Source: Mauremys mutica (lineage: Eukaryota > Chordata > Testudines > Geoemydidae). Taken from it: 64,000 nucleotides of DNA. Below the pieces are notes generated by a model. The model searched no databases. It was not told the DNA's origin and saw only the letters and a program-made list of their open reading frames with translations. The translations under genes were made by a program, and so were the position numbers. The stretch covers positions 51,234,524 to 51,298,523 of the forward strand of contig NC_059082.1 of NCBI RefSeq assembly GCF_020497125.1, given 5' to 3'. Below, one piece after another: positions 1 through 12,062 of this stretch; position 1 is the first letter of the stretch, and every line of letters starts with the position of its first letter.

Positions 1-1447
1 TAGACACAACAAATCCTGCATCTTGGCCCGGGGTTTGACTAGCTGACACCTGTGGTCCCTTCTCACCCTACAGTTCTAGACTTCTAACTTACTCCGGAAA
101 CATTTGCCTGACCCCAAACTCTGTCCAGATAAAGCTGGGCCAAGCTCTGAACGAGGCCTGGCTTTGCAAAATTAAAATCCCAACTATCCGGATTCACAAA
201 CCCCAAACCACCCTTGCTTTACCTCCCGCCATGGCTTCATCCACACTGGCGCTGTAGCAGCTTTGCTCCGAATGGCTCTAAAGGACATGGGGGAAATGCC
301 AGCCCCAGTGAAGACAAGGGGAGTTTTGCCATCATTTCCAATGGGGCCAGGACTTTACCCAGGGGGCATATTAGCCCAGCGGAGAACAAGTCTAAGTAGT
401 ACGTGTTCCACACCCAGGCCAGCTTGTGACACTCCGACGCTGCTGTAGCTGAAACACCGGGGAGTAGCTCACATGGTGGGGGCTGCCCCCCCATCACTGC
501 CCCACAGTGCACTACTTGCTCCTTTGCCTTGGGCAGTGGGTATGTTCCAGGGGGCAGTGCCCCCCCACTTCACCATCCCGCTGGGCTAAATGCACCTGAA
601 ATAGGAGCAATAGGGCAGGTGCTCGGTAACATGCCACCTACACCTGAGCCAGAGTTAACATCTCAGTTACACCCCGGATAGCTCACAAGGGTAGATGAGG
701 TGTATTATTTTCCACCACCCCTGAGCCACGGTGCTGCCTCTCCTTCTTCCCAGGCACCAACCCTGCTGTGAAATTAACCAGGAGCCGTGCTGAGGTGGGG
801 CCGGCTGGTGCAAAGAACCAGGGCAGGACAATCCCCCCCAGGGGCTGGGTACAGTCTGCTTGCAGGATAGTTATTGTTATTGTGCCTGTAAAGATAAGTG
901 GTTGTGTTAGGAGTTTGGAGAAGAGGAAGGAGCCAGGGAATATGAACCAGGAAGTGGGAGTGGTGGGAGGATGGGAAGCTGCGGTGAGGGATGGGAAATT
1001 TTGGCCATCAGCAAGTAATTTAATTCCCTCCTTCCCCCGCCCCCCCCCGCCCCGTGGTGTCATCACTGGAGCCTGCTCAGAACAGACAGAACCTGGACTT
1101 CTATGGCTTAATCTGAAAGTCTTTTCCTTGGGGCTGCCCAGACAGCTGCCCTGCCCCCCATGGCATCCCTGGGGTGTCTGCGTCCTTGCAATCAGTGAGC
1201 TTGGAAGCCGTCGCAGGCTGGAGCTGTACCGCAGCAGAGCAGGGCTCATTTCCCAGCCCGTGAGGAGATGTCAGAATTCTCTCTGGTTCCTTTCTCACTG
1301 GTGCTGCCTTAATTGGGGGGAGATGGGTCAAGTGCTTGCGCCCCCTGTCCCTGCCTCCCCTTCCACTGGGGCGGGGAGAATGAGCAGCATCACATAATGA
1401 GCTCCTGGCTTGCGGGGGGCGGGAGTGACTGGCACAAGCTAAACAGC
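1..1447. other. Noncoding DNA, no gene recognised
   Basis: Frames of up to 209 codons exist here but are low-complexity, Pro/Gly-rich and match no family I know. There are short C-rich runs (for example near 1030-1055). Nothing else is supported. Confidence 0.5.
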
Positions 1448-1499
1448 GAGAGAGAGAGAGAGAGAGAGAGACTGTCTGTGTCTGTGTCTGTGTCTGTGT
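1448..1499 (+). repeat. Compound microsatellite (GA)n then (TCTGTG)n
   Basis: About twelve GA units at 1448-1471 abut about four TCTGTG units up to 1499. It is a simple-sequence tract and probably polymorphic. Confidence 0.95.
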
Positions 1500-1980
1500 A
1501 ACCCCCCAAAGCACCCAGGCTGTGGCTGGTTCGATGCTTTGCTGCCCACGGGGCTAGGAGGGGACCACGGGTGTCAATTTCAGCTGATTTTCATTCTTCA
1601 CTGCGCCTTTGTGCTGGATTTGTTCAACAGGCACCTCCCGTTCAGGGTGTGTGGTGACTCTGCAGAGCTCTGAGCTGCGCCTGCTTCCCTGCCTGCCACC
1701 CCACACAAGACTCCCCCCGTAGCCTAGCGGTGGGGAAGGGCACACCTGGCACTTACCTCTGGTCCACTAGGTCTGGGGCAGCAGCAAGGCAAGGACTGGA
1801 CACAGGCGACAGTGTCCACGGCCGTGCTGGGAAGCAGAGCGGATGAGCAGAAGGCTTGTCTGTGAATGTGCGGGTTTCTGTGCCAGGGCTCCAGTTCACC
1901 TGCTAAATTACTGCAGCTGCACGCCCCCAACGATATTGCAGCATGCAGCCATAGCACTGCACCGTTCTGCACCCCAGAGC

Positions 1981-2292
1981 CAGGGGCGGCTCCAGGAATT
2001 TTGTCGCCCCAAGCACGGCAGGCAGGCTGCCTTCTGCGGCTTGCCTGCGGAGGTCCACTGGTCCTGCGGCTTCAGAGGACCTCCCGCAGGGTGCCTCCGA
2101 AGCCGCGGGACCAGCGGACCCTCCACAGGCACGCCTGTGGGAGGTCCACCGAAGCCGCGGGACCAGCGGACCCTCAGCAGGCAAGCCGCCGAAGGCAGCC
2201 TTCCTGCCACCCTGACGGCGCTGGCAGAGTGCCCCCCGCGGCTTGCCGCCCGAAGCACGCGCTTGGCGTGCTGGGGCCTGGAGCCACCTCTG
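1981..2292. mobile_element. GC-rich nonautonomous hAT element (MITE), copy 1
   Basis: The 312-bp unit starts CAGGGGCGGCTCC and ends GGAGCCACCTCTG, which are imperfect terminal inverted repeats of the hAT type. It is flanked by a perfect 8-bp target duplication, CCCAGAGC, at 1973-1980 and 2293-2300. The interior is a nested set of GC-rich palindromes (for example CCGCGGGACCAGCGGACCCT-like blocks repeated in both orientations). It carries no transposase. A related copy lies at 51019-51255. Long open frames across it come from the GC-rich palindromes and are not genes. Confidence 0.88.
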
Positions 2293-2300
2293 CCCAGAGC

Positions 2301-3409
2301 CGACAGAACCCCAACACCTCAGCAGGCTGCTCTCAAGTCTCCAAGCTTAGTACCAAAGTGTTCTGCAAGAAAAATCCCAGCTGCACTAACCTTGCAGGAG
2401 GGCATGCAAACACTACAGCAGCCTGCAAATACAGCAGCCCTCAGAGGTTCCAGCGACAGTATTCATTTCCATCTTCACAAGCGACCGCCTCTGAGCGCAG
2501 GGCCTGAAATTAAACTCGAGGTAACCGGAAATGTTTCCAAATGGGTGCAATGCTGCCCAGGGACTGAGCAGCCCACTGGCACAGGTGGCAGCTGGAGACC
2601 TCAAGCCAAGGCTGCTGCACTCGGCATCTCCTGCCATACGCACGTCCGGTGCAAAGTCACGGCTGTTAGTTGTCTAGTACGTCAGCTGCTAGAGCGATAA
2701 CCCCCACCCTCACCCCTCATCTTGGGGCAAGGATCGGTTCTCACAGCCTCTGGCAGTTCTAGGCTGTAACTTCTACCATATTTGGGGAAGCTGGGCACAA
2801 TTCTAACAGGGTTCAGAGGCATCCGAGCTGTGGGCTGACCAGGCTCCTGCACTACACCCCAGCCCAGCCGGTGTGCAATGGAAAATACTACAGACACTGC
2901 TGGCTACGCTGCCAGCCCAACCAATCGATGCTGCAGCCAGGGCTGCTGGGCCCTTCCCTTGGTAGAAGTGACCATGCAGGCAGCCTGGGGTGGTTCCTGC
3001 AGGGATGTTTGCTGCAGCTGTTTGTGGGAGAGGCAGAGATGGTGATGCTAGGGCAGAGAGGGGACAATAGGCCTTTCTTTGCTGGAGGAGGAGAAAGGAA
3101 GTCACAGACCCAGGGCACCAAGCAGCCAGAGTTGCCCAGGGCGGGGTGACACGGAAATTGTTCACTGGCCGAGTGGTACAGCCTCTGGCCTAGGACACCA
3201 GCTCCACCACTGATGAGATTTTTACCCACATCACTTCCCCTCTCTGTTCCCAGTCCTTGCCTAGACTCCAAGCTCTCCAGGGCCCATTCTCAGCTGAGTC
3301 CTCCATACTACCATAGTACACATAATACGTGCTCCCTCCACCTCAAGGGTTAACCTCACACTACAGGATCTCCACTGCAGTTATTTCAAAACAGATCCTT
3401 CTACTCCTC
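2301..3409. other. Noncoding DNA with a possible SINE fragment
   Basis: No gene is recognised. At about 3158-3260 the sequence resembles the body of a tRNA-derived or MIR-like SINE (ggccgagtggtacagcctct... ttacccacatcacttcccctctctgt), but it is too diverged to classify. Confidence 0.3.
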
Positions 3410-3649
3410 CCTGAAAGGAGGCTGGCTTTTTGCAGCAGTGTTACACTGACTCATATTTAGCTTGTGATCCACTCTAACTTCCAGACCCTACTAGGCAGTC
3501 ACTGCCCATTTTGTATGTGTGCAATGGATTATTCCTATCCACATGTAGTCCTTTGCATTTATCCTTATTGAATTTCATCCTATTTAATTCAGATCAGTTC
3601 TCCAGTTTGTTCAGATCATTTTGAATTCTAATTCTGTCCTCAAAAGTGC

Positions 3650-5590
3650 TTGCACCCCCTCCAAGCTTGATATCGTCTGCAAACTTTATCAGTGTGCTCT
3701 CTATGCCTTGATCATGTCATTTACAAAGATATTAAACAGAACTGGACCCAGGACAGATCCCTGCGGGACACCACTCGTTATGCCCTTCCAGCTTGACTGT
3801 GAACCATTGATAACTACTCTCTGGTAACGGTTTTCCAGCCAGTTGTGCAGCCACCATATAGTAGGTTTGGCTAGACTATACTTTTCTAGTTTGTTTATGA
3901 GAAGGTCATTTGAGACGGTATCAAAATCCTCACTAAAATTAAGATACATCACATCTACTGCTTTCCCCTATCCACAAGGCTTCTTTCCCTGTCAGAGAAG
4001 GACATTAGGTTGGTTTGACATGGTTTGCTCTTGACAAATCCATGTTGACTACTACTTATCACCTTATTTTCTTCAAGGTGCTTACAAACTGAATGTTTGA
4101 TTATTTGCTCCATTATCTTTCTGGGTACTGAAGTTAAGTTGTCTGGTCTATAACTCCCTGGGTTGTCCTTATTCCCCTTTTTATAGCTAGGTACTATATT
4201 TTCCCTTTTCCAGACTTCTGGGGTCTCTCCTGTCCTCCACAAGATCTCAAAGATAATTGTTAATGGCTCAGAGATCTCTTCTGCCACTTCCTTATGTATT
4301 TCATCAGGCCCTGCTGACCTGAAGACATCTAACTTGTCTAAGTAATTCTTAACTTATTCTTTCTCCATTTTGCCTCAGATCCTTCCACATTTACACTAAC
4401 ATTCACTATGTTAGTCATCCGATCACTGCTAACTTTTTTGATGGAAACAGAAACAAAAGGCATTGAACACATCAGCCATTGCTGTGGTTTCTGTTATTGT
4501 CTTTCCCTCCTCGTTAAGTAATGAACTGACCCTGCCCTTGGTCTTCCTCTTGCTTCTCATATATTTGTAAAATGGTTTCTTGTTACCCTTTATATCCCTA
4601 GCTAATTTAATCTCATTGTTTGCTTTGGCCTTTCTAATATTGTTCCTACATGCTTGTGTTGTTTTTTTATATTCACCCTTTGTAAGTTGACCTAGTTTCC
4701 ACTGTTTGTATGACGATTTTTTGAGTTTCAGGTCATTGCAGAGCTCCTGGACTCTTACCACACTTCCTACCACTCCTACACATTGGGATAGTTTGCTCTT
4801 GCACCCTTAATAATCTCTTTAAAAAACTGCAAACTCTCCTGAACTCTCTTTTCCCTTAGACATGCTTCTCATGGGATCTTACCAATTCTCTGAGCGTGCT
4901 AAGGTCTGCCTTCTTGAAGTCCATTGTCTGTATTCTGCTGGTCTCCCTCCTACCATTCCTTAGAATCATGAACTCTTTCATTTCATGATCACTTTCACCC
5001 ACGCGGCCTTCCACCTTCAAATACTCAACCTCCCTGTTTGTCAGAATCAAATCTAGAACAGCCTCTCCCCTAGTCGCTTTCTCCACCTTCTGCAGTAAAA
5101 GGTTGTCTCCAATGCATTCCCAAACACGTTAGATAATCGGTGCCCTGCTGTGATATTCTCCCAACAGATGTCTGCATAGTTGAAGTCCCCCATCACCACC
5201 AAGTCCTGAGCTTTGGATGATTTTGTTAGTTGTTGAAAAAAAAAAAAGCCTCTTCTTCCAGGTTAAATGATCTATAATAGACCCTTCCCATGACATCACG
5301 CTAGATTTTTTTAACCCTTTTTATCCTTACCCAGAGACTTTCAACAGGCCAGCTTCTCTCTCAGTCTCACTGCAAGTGGATAAATCTTTGACATACAAGG
5401 CAACACCTCCTTCCCTTTTTTCATAATTGTGATTATTCACTAGCATTTCCTGTTGTTCCTGTTTATTCTCCATCCTTCTTGCAGTAGTACACAGAGAGCT
5501 AAGGTGTTCATTAGATTTCCCTGCTATATTCCCTCTCATCACTCCTTTGTCCCTACTACAATTGCCCACGTTCCCCCCAGAGTCTGACAC
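3650..5590 (-). pseudogene. CR1 ORF2 relic (endonuclease and reverse transcriptase)
   Basis: The endonuclease part is recognisable at 5590-5327 (KREGGVALYVKD) and 5086-4856 ([15 protein letters not shown]...[11 protein letters not shown]). The linker is at 4773-4429 ([12 protein letters not shown]). RT motifs are at 4287-3955 (ENIVPSYKKGNKDNPGSYRP) and 3952-3701 ([40 protein letters not shown]). The FADD catalytic motif should follow near 3690 and is degraded. It is split by at least four frame breaks. Confidence 0.85.
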
Positions 5591-5769
5591 TCAGGTCTCC
5601 ATGCTCTGGATTCACCTGTGGGGCGTTTGTCTCCTGCCTCCATTGAACCTTGTTTAAAACCTGCCTCCTTTGGTTAGTCAGCTTGATTCTGACGATACTC
5701 TTCCCCTTCCTTCACAGGTGAACTGACTGATCTCTGCTCAGCAGCCCTACTTCTCAGAGCAGCATCCCA

Positions 5770-6440
5770 TGGGTGAGGAAGCTGAAACCCTCATGGCGAC
5801 ACCATCCTGCACAACCAGGCGTTGACCACCAGAATGGGTCTGTCTCTGCCTGGGCTCCTACCCTTGACTGGGAGGATCAAAGAGACCACCACCTGTGTCT
5901 CCAGCTCCTTCACCCTCACTCCCAGAGCCCTCTGGTCACTGCTGATCTGCTAAGGTCAGACCTCGCAGTAACATTAGTGCCCACGTGGATGAGCAGCACT
6001 GGGTAGTCATCAGAGGGCCGGCTGATCCTCCACAATCCCTCTGTAACGTCTCAGATGCGGGCCTCCGGCAGGCAGCCAATTAAGCTGGCAGCTGGATGCC
6101 TCTGTCCCCCTTAGAAGGGAGTCACCTCTTGGGAGTGGTGGCCACAACCCTCCCACCTTGGAAGTACATGGCTTCTCTCCTTCCCCTTTGGGGGAGATGC
6201 CTCCAGTCCTCCCTCGTTGCCAGGGCAGCACACCCGTTTTTTTCTCTCTCCAGAGGGCGGGTTGGGAGAAGGGCTGGAACACTGCCTGCTACCAGATGCA
6301 ACCAGCAGCCACCTTCCTCCCTGTGCAGGAGCCGTTTTCTCCTCCCCTGCTGGTGCTACTGCAGTCCTCTCCAGCCGGATTACTTCCTCAACCTTGGGGG
6401 ACTCCAGATGCATGTTTTCAATGAATTCCTTGTGACCTAA
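5770..6440 (-). pseudogene. CR1 ORF1 relic (esterase domain)
   Basis: The minus-strand translation in broken frames contains the segment ...SDDYPVLLIHVGTNVTAR... around 6010-5950. This is the block of the CR1 ORF1 SGNH/GDSL-like esterase domain that carries the conserved G-T-N. Upstream, a charged segment (MHLESPKVEEVIRLERT, from about 6413) resembles the ORF1 N-terminal linker. Stop codons follow shortly after each segment, so no functional protein is possible. Confidence 0.6.
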
Positions 6441-6785
6441 GCCTAGCCTAGCCTAGCCTCCTACCGTAGCTCTTCCACCTGCTGCCTGAGCGATTCTGCC
6501 AGTAGATACCTCTCACAGTGGCTGGTGGAGGAGCTGGGAGCAAGTGTTGGCATCGGTCATGTGGCCTTTCTGAAGCGCGGTAGTTTCATTCTGGCTCCCC
6601 CTTCCCAACTCCCTCTCATATTCGTGTTTGCTGCCCCCTGTTGGCTAATGTTGGTTGCACTGAGGGATTATCCAGGATCAGGGGTTGAGCTCTCCAGGCC
6701 TGCTGACAAAACTGATGGAACCTTGTTCAAGTGCCTGCTGGCACCTATGGCAGGATGTAGAGTACAGACATGGCACACCCAGTTC

Positions 6786-7022
6786 AGGACCCTACCAACT
6801 TCACAATCCATTTTGGTAAATTTCACAGTCAGGAGATTTAAAAAAAAAATCATAAATTTCACAGTTTCCGATATTTAAATCTGAAATTTCACTGTGTTGT
6901 AACCATGGGCTGCTCTCTAGCCCCCCAGCTTCGAAGGCAGTGCAGAAGTAAGACCCCTTACAATAACCAGATTTCACAGTCTGTGAAGTGTTTTTCATAG
7001 CCGTGAATTTGGTAGGGTCCTA
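6786..7022. mobile_element. Short inverted-repeat element with AGGACCCTACCA ends (MITE)
   Basis: The element begins AGGACCCTACCAACTTCAC and ends ...GTGAATTTGGTAGGGTCCT, which are inverted copies. The interior repeats the word TTTCACAG several times. No coding capacity and no clear target duplication are seen. The family is one I associate with turtle genomes, probably a hAT derivative, but the class is inferred. Confidence 0.65.
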
Positions 7023-7033
7023 GGTATAAATAG

Positions 7034-7115
7034 TAGGGCTGTCCATTAATTGCAGTTAACTCACACAATTAAAACAATTAATTGCAGTTTCAATCACACT
7101 GTTAAACGGTAATAG
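7034..7115. mobile_element. Solo terminal fragment of the TAGGGCTGTC hAT family
   Basis: TAGGGCTGTCCATTAATTGC followed by AT-rich attaattg repeats matches the terminus of the complete element at 8150-9522. No partner end is found nearby, so this is a truncated copy. Confidence 0.6.
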
Positions 7116-8149
7116 ATAACTCGGCATAGACAGTGAGGATTGGCTTAGGCGAATCTCTACTGGCCAGAACCTCAAGGTATGTACCCTGCATGGCTCTCTT
7201 CACACCCATGCAGTGCTTTTCCTGTCTTCACTGCTGGAGCCTGTCCCCTCTGCCAGAGACTTGCACTGCGACATGTAGCTACACACTGCACTGAGTGTGG
7301 ACGAGCCTGCCATCACTTCAGCGTATAGCTGCACGTATCCTACACGCCACCACAATGGAGACAAGGTCTATCAGACGTGCTGTAATTCAAACAGGAATTA
7401 TTTCAGGGAAGGTCTCTGGCCTGTCTTATACAAGAGGTCAGACTAGATGATCACCGTTGGCCTATCTGGGCTAGGAATCCATGAAAAACTACACAATATG
7501 TGCTCACCCCGTCTCACTGTCATTCCTTTTGCAGTGATTCTATTAGTGCCACACAGTGGCCCAAGTGCTGTGGTAGGGTGGGGGTGCTGCTTCATTGGGA
7601 GTCATCAGTCCTTATGGTAGTACCCAAAGGCCCCGCTGAGACCCAGGCCTCCCCAGGCAAGTATCATAGGTCAGGGAAGGCTAAGCGTCCCCAAACAGCC
7701 AGGTGTGGCCCCGCCCACACTCCTCCACCCCAAGTGCCCTCCTGGTTCCTGCTCTTCCCCCATGGCTCCAGCCCAGGCTGTTCCTCTTCTCCGAAGGAGG
7801 CAGGGGCTGGGGCCGCCCGCCTGCGCTCTTGGGCTGGGGGCGCTAAGGCAGGGCAGAGGGTCAGCAGCCGTGGTAAGGGACTCAGACCTCCAGCAGGGGA
7901 GGGGAGGGGCCTCAGGTGAGAGGGGCGGGGCAAGGGACTAGCCGTCCCAAAGGGGTGGGTCATGCACCACCCCTAGCTGGTGCTATATGCAGGAGACACA
8001 ATTCCTGCCCTGAAGGATACAAACAGAGCTTAGGTGGTGGGTTTTCACCCAACATACAAGCAGATGAGTTCTGGGTTTGTACAGTACCTGGTGTATTGGG
8101 ATCTCAGTCCAGGACTGGGGCTCCTACATGCTATGGTAACAATTAATAT
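7116..8149 (+). other. Noncoding DNA with a CR1 3'-end fragment
   Basis: At about 7373-7486 the plus strand carries a diverged CR1 3' tail (tacaagaggtcagactagatgatcaccg... ending in atccatgaa). The rest, including a GC-rich patch at 7700-7960, holds no recognised gene. Confidence 0.5.
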
Positions 8150-9522
8150 TAGGGCTGTCAAGTGATTAAAAAAATTATCACGATTAATCACACTGTTTAA
8201 CAACAATAAAATACCATTTATTTCAAATATTTTGGGATGTTTACTGCATTTTAAAATATATTAATTTCAATTACAGCACAATACAAAGTGTACAGTGCTC
8301 ACTCTATTTTTTATTACAAATATTTGCACTGTAAAAAACAAAAAAAATGTAATTTTCAATTCACCTCATACAAGTACTGTAGTGAAATCTCTATCATGAA
8401 CGTTGATCTTATACATGTTGAATTATGTACAAAAAACTGCATTCAAAAATAAAACAATGTACAACTTTAGAGCCTACAAGTCACTCAGTCCAACTTCTTG
8501 ATCAGCCGATCACTCAGACAAACAAGGTTGGTTACAATTTGCAGGAGATAATGCTGCCTGTTTCTTGTTCACAATGTCACCTGAAAGTAAGAACAGGTGT
8601 TCACATGGCACTGTTGTAGCTGGTGTCATAAGATATTTACGTTCCAGTTGCACTAAAGATTCATATGCCCTTCATGCTTCAACCACCATTCCAGAGGACA
8701 TGCGTCCATGCTGATGATAGGTTCTGCTTGATAATGATCCGAAGCAGTGTAGACCGACGTATGTACATTTTCATCATTCAAGTCAAATGCCACCAGCAAA
8801 AGGTTGATTTTCTTTTTTTGGTGGTTTGGGTTCTGTAGTTTCCGCATCAGAGTGTTGCTCTTTTAAGACTTCTGAAAGCATGCTCCACACCTCGTCCCGC
8901 TCAGATTTTGGAAGGTACTTCAGCTTCTTAAATTTTGGGTTGAGTGCTGTAGCTATCTTTAGAAATCTCACCTTCTTTGCGTTTTGTCAAATCTGCTGTG
9001 AGCGTGTTCTTAAAATGAACATGTGCTGGGTCATAATCCAAGACTGCTATAACATGAAATACATGCAAAATGCAGGTAAAACAGAGCAAGAGACATACAA
9101 TTCTCCCCCCAAAGAGTTCAGTCTGAGTGGACTTGTAGGCTCTAAAGTTTTACACTGTTTTGTTTTTGAGTGCAGTTATGTAACCAAAAAAATCTGCATT
9201 TGTAAGTTACACTTTCAGGATAAAGAGATTGCACTTCAGTACTTGTATGAGGTGAACTGAAAAATACTTTTTATTTTGTTTATCATTTTACAGTGCAAAT
9301 ATTTGTAATAAAAATAATAATATAAAGTGAGCACTGTACACTTTGTATTCTGGGTTGTAATTGAAATCAATATTGAAAATGCAGAAAACAGCCAATATAT
9401 TTAATACATTTCAATTAGTATTCTATTGTTATAAGTGCAATTAATCACAAATAATTTTTTTAATCGCAATTAATTTTTTTGAGTTAATTGCACGAGTTAA
9501 CTGCGATTAATGGACAGCCCTA
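8150..9522 (-). mobile_element. hAT transposon relic with long terminal inverted repeats
   Basis: The ends TAGGGCTGTC... and ...GACAGCCCTA are inverted. The inversion extends inward for several hundred bases: 8265-8330 (attacagcacaatacaaagtg) pairs with 9300-9370 (cactttgtattctgggttgtaat), and 8463-8485 pairs with 9130-9155 (gacttgtaggctctaaag). The outer flanks attaatat (8142-8149) and atcaatag (9523-9530) agree at 6 of 8 positions, fitting a decayed 8-bp target duplication. A short transposase remnant lies in the middle on the minus strand. Confidence 0.82.
8640..9000 (-). pseudogene. hAT transposase C-terminal remnant
   Basis: Two overlapping minus-strand frames give TALNPKFKKLKYLPKSERDE (within 8971-8783) and PIISMDACPLEWWLKHEG (within 8847-8653). 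These are the ALDPRFK-like block and the C-P-x-x-W-W dimerisation block of hAT (BED-finger) transposases. The N-terminal zinc finger and catalytic core are absent and a frame break separates the two blocks, so it is non-functional. Confidence 0.8.
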
Positions 9523-9530
9523 ATCAATAG

Positions 9531-11328
9531 TAATAGAGGATGCTGAAAAATTGGCCCAGCTTTGTTAGTTATAAGACAGCAGAGTATCAGGCTGGGCGCT
9601 GTGCCCCTGTGAGGGGAAGAGGCCTGGGCTCCAGCCCAAACCCAAAGGTCTACATCACTATTTGTAGCTCTGCAGCCCGAGTCAGCTCACCCAGGTGCTG
9701 AGATGCGCAGCGTAGACGTAGCCTGACCGTTTCGGCTGCTAGCCCATGGGCCACCTCACAAGCTGACCTAGCTCAAGCACCTGACTCCAGGAGCAGGTTC
9801 GAGGCAGAGGACCCCAAGTGGAGGCAGGTGCCAATCCCTGGCCCATCAGCCACATAGATGCTGAAGCTCCTCTCCTCTCCTTGCCCCTCTCTGGACATTT
9901 CACTCCTGATCTACTTAGTCAGTTCCCTGCTTGGCCAGCCAGCTGCTGAGAATCCCTTCCTTAGGTACCTAGCTCTCCCCAGGCCTCGTCCAGGGAGCAT
10001 GGGCACCTGGCTCAGCGCCAACACTTCCACTGGGTGGCAGGCTCCCTAGGTACCTTTCAGTACCTGGGCCTAAATCCTTAAAACGACAGACTCTCCCCTC
10101 ATGGGTCAGGCCCGCCGTCTGTCAGACTGAATGTGCCAAAGCTGTGTACTTGGGTCTCCCGTCTGCAGGCCCTGCTCGAATCACTAGCACCCACTCTGCT
10201 CCCAGGGGCACGAACGAAAGCCAGGAATCCTGATACTGAACAGTCCACCGATGACCTCATAAATCATTGTGCAATGCAATGGCGGACCGGGTGCACATCC
10301 CCCCTCTAAGCCAAGGCCTGGGCCACAAACAGGATAACAACCTGCTCTTGCATCTCCTGCTCTTCAGCTAAAGGTGCAAGCAGCAGCATGCTAAAGTTCT
10401 GAGGGTCCTGTGTGCAAGCCTTGCTGCCGACCCAGGTGGGAAAGAGCTGAAATGAAAGGCGATATCCTACTGCACGCACCCAAGTGAACAGAGGGTCGCC
10501 CAGGTAATCAGTTCTGGCAGCTCCTGTCTTTAAAGTGCCTGTCATTGCAACCCGAGCACTTTGTTATATAAATAGCTTTAGGACCCACTCAAGCGAATGT
10601 GAGAGCCCTGGAACAATTGTAATTGCTGGAATTATTTATTATTGTGAAACACTTGTATATAGATGTGGAGTTGGCTGTTGTGTTGTGGTATTGTGGTTTT
10701 AGTTTGGTTAATGGCAGCTGTCTCTGAGAAAAGGCTGGGGCCCTTGATTGTAGAGTGTGTTTGCCAAGGACTGGGGAGATTTTTCCCTGAGTGCCTAGAG
10801 AGCAGAAGACCCTGCCTGTGCAAGCTCCAAACAGTCAGAACGTTATTACATCTATTTATCTTTCCAGAGGCCAAAGCTCCTTGCTGAAGGCCCTTTAGGG
10901 GGACTGGGTGGCTCAGGACATGGGTAGGGGTCCATGATTCGGTCCCAGTCTGAATCCAGCCCAGCTCCATCAGGATTAAGAACTTTTCCCATCCCAGAGG
11001 ATGGTGGCCGCTACACGAGATGAGTTTGGGGGAGGAATCTCAGCTCCAGCTCCCACGTCACAAACTCAGCACCACCCTTTACGCTAATTGGCAGGCTCAG
11101 CAGAGAGGCTAAAAATGCACCAGCCACTGAGACTGGAGAGAGGAAACCCCTCCACCTACCCCAGCCCAGTCCAACTAGCGAGTCAGGGGCAAGACATGGC
11201 GATTGGGTACTTTGTGTAGGGGAAACCTGCCCGGCAGATAGAAAAGCTTCATTCCACAGAGCTCTCAAGCCACTGCTTCTCATAGCCACTGCCTGCTAAA
11301 TCCACCCAGTTGTTAAACAGGCGTTTCT
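9531..11328. other. Noncoding DNA, no gene recognised
   Basis: I see no recognisable coding region, RNA gene or well-defined repeat here. The open frames are short and have no family signature. Confidence 0.45.
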
Positions 11329-11336
11329 GCTTAGAG

Positions 11337-11654
11337 CAGACACACCCAGATCGCAGTGGTTCAGGAGCCAAAGGTTACCCCAAAGAGCCACAACCATGTG
11401 ACCTTCATTGGGTCATTTATATGGTGCTATATTTAAACAGCATGACATATTATTCTCACAGCAAAATGACTGACAAAGTATTATTATTTTATCAACTACA
11501 ATTGGTTAATGACCTAGTAAAAGCATTCTGATTGGTTAATAACTCAGACGGGTTAATGATGAAATCACACAGTGTTTTAATGTGTTGTAAAGAGCTGCAG
11601 GAGACACATTAAAGAGCCACTTGCGGCTCCCGAGCCTCGCTCTGAGTATCACTG
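11337..11654. mobile_element. Nonautonomous hAT element (CAG...CTG ends)
   Basis: The 318-bp unit starts CAGACACACCCAGATC and ends CTCTGAGTATCACTG, imperfect CAGTGATAC-type inverted termini. Flanks gcttagag (11329-11336) and gcttagct (11655-11662) agree at 6 of 8 positions, consistent with an 8-bp target duplication. The interior has paired sequences (ggttaatgacctagtaaaag; gattggttaataactcag) and no ORF. Confidence 0.68.
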
Positions 11655-11674
11655 GCTTAGCTGCAGATTAGATG

Positions 11675-12062
11675 TAGGCTTGGACGATTGGATTTTTATT
11701 GGTAAATGTCAGTAAATATGGATCTCACTGTACACACACAAACCAACAACAACTATTTCCATAGAGAATCACCACCATTGACAGCAAAGTCAGAAAACTG
11801 CTGCTTGAGAACTTATCAGGGCTTGACTGAAAGCTGTTTCCTATGTGTACTTTGACAGGTGACATTGACAATTGTGGGTTAATGTTTAGAAAGCTTCTCA
11901 ACAGCTACAGTCATTAAATAGCTGTTGTCTGCCCCTGTCCCACTGTCTGCCCCAAAACTGTGAACATTTACATCTATAAAAACTAAAAAATGCTTAAAAA
12001 TAAATGTCGATATCAGCCACAATCATAACAAAATAAAACACAACCAAAATCGGCCAAGCCTA
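11675..12062. mobile_element. Inverted-repeat element with TAGGCTTGGNCGATT ends
   Basis: TAGGCTTGGACGATT at the left is the inverted copy, with one mismatch, of AATCGGCCAAGCCTA at the right. The 388-bp AT-rich interior is noncoding. No target duplication could be confirmed, so the superfamily is unassigned. Confidence 0.65.

Larger units (their letters stand above)
3410..6540 (-). mobile_element. CR1-type LINE, decayed, minus strand
   Basis: This is one continuous minus-strand non-LTR retrotransposon. Going from high to low coordinate, there are remnants of ORF1 with a coiled-coil-like and an SGNH-esterase-like segment (about 6530-5770), then ORF2 endonuclease and reverse transcriptase (about 5590-3600). 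Many stops and frameshifts break both ORFs. The RT end is cut off near 3410 without the usual CR1 terminal octamer repeats, so the 3' end was lost or degraded. CR1 is the dominant LINE of turtles, birds and crocodilians. Confidence 0.85.

Noticed and set aside
768..1397. A 209-codon plus-strand open frame
   Set aside because: It contains low-complexity Pro/Gly stretches, no recognisable domain, no splice context and no conserved block; a comparable frame exists on the opposite strand.
1843..2700. A 285-codon plus-strand open frame
   Set aside because: It runs through the GC-rich palindromic hAT MITE (1981-2292), where low stop-codon density is due to composition. The translation has no family signature and the same peptide-like phrases appear in other frames and at the 51-kb copy.
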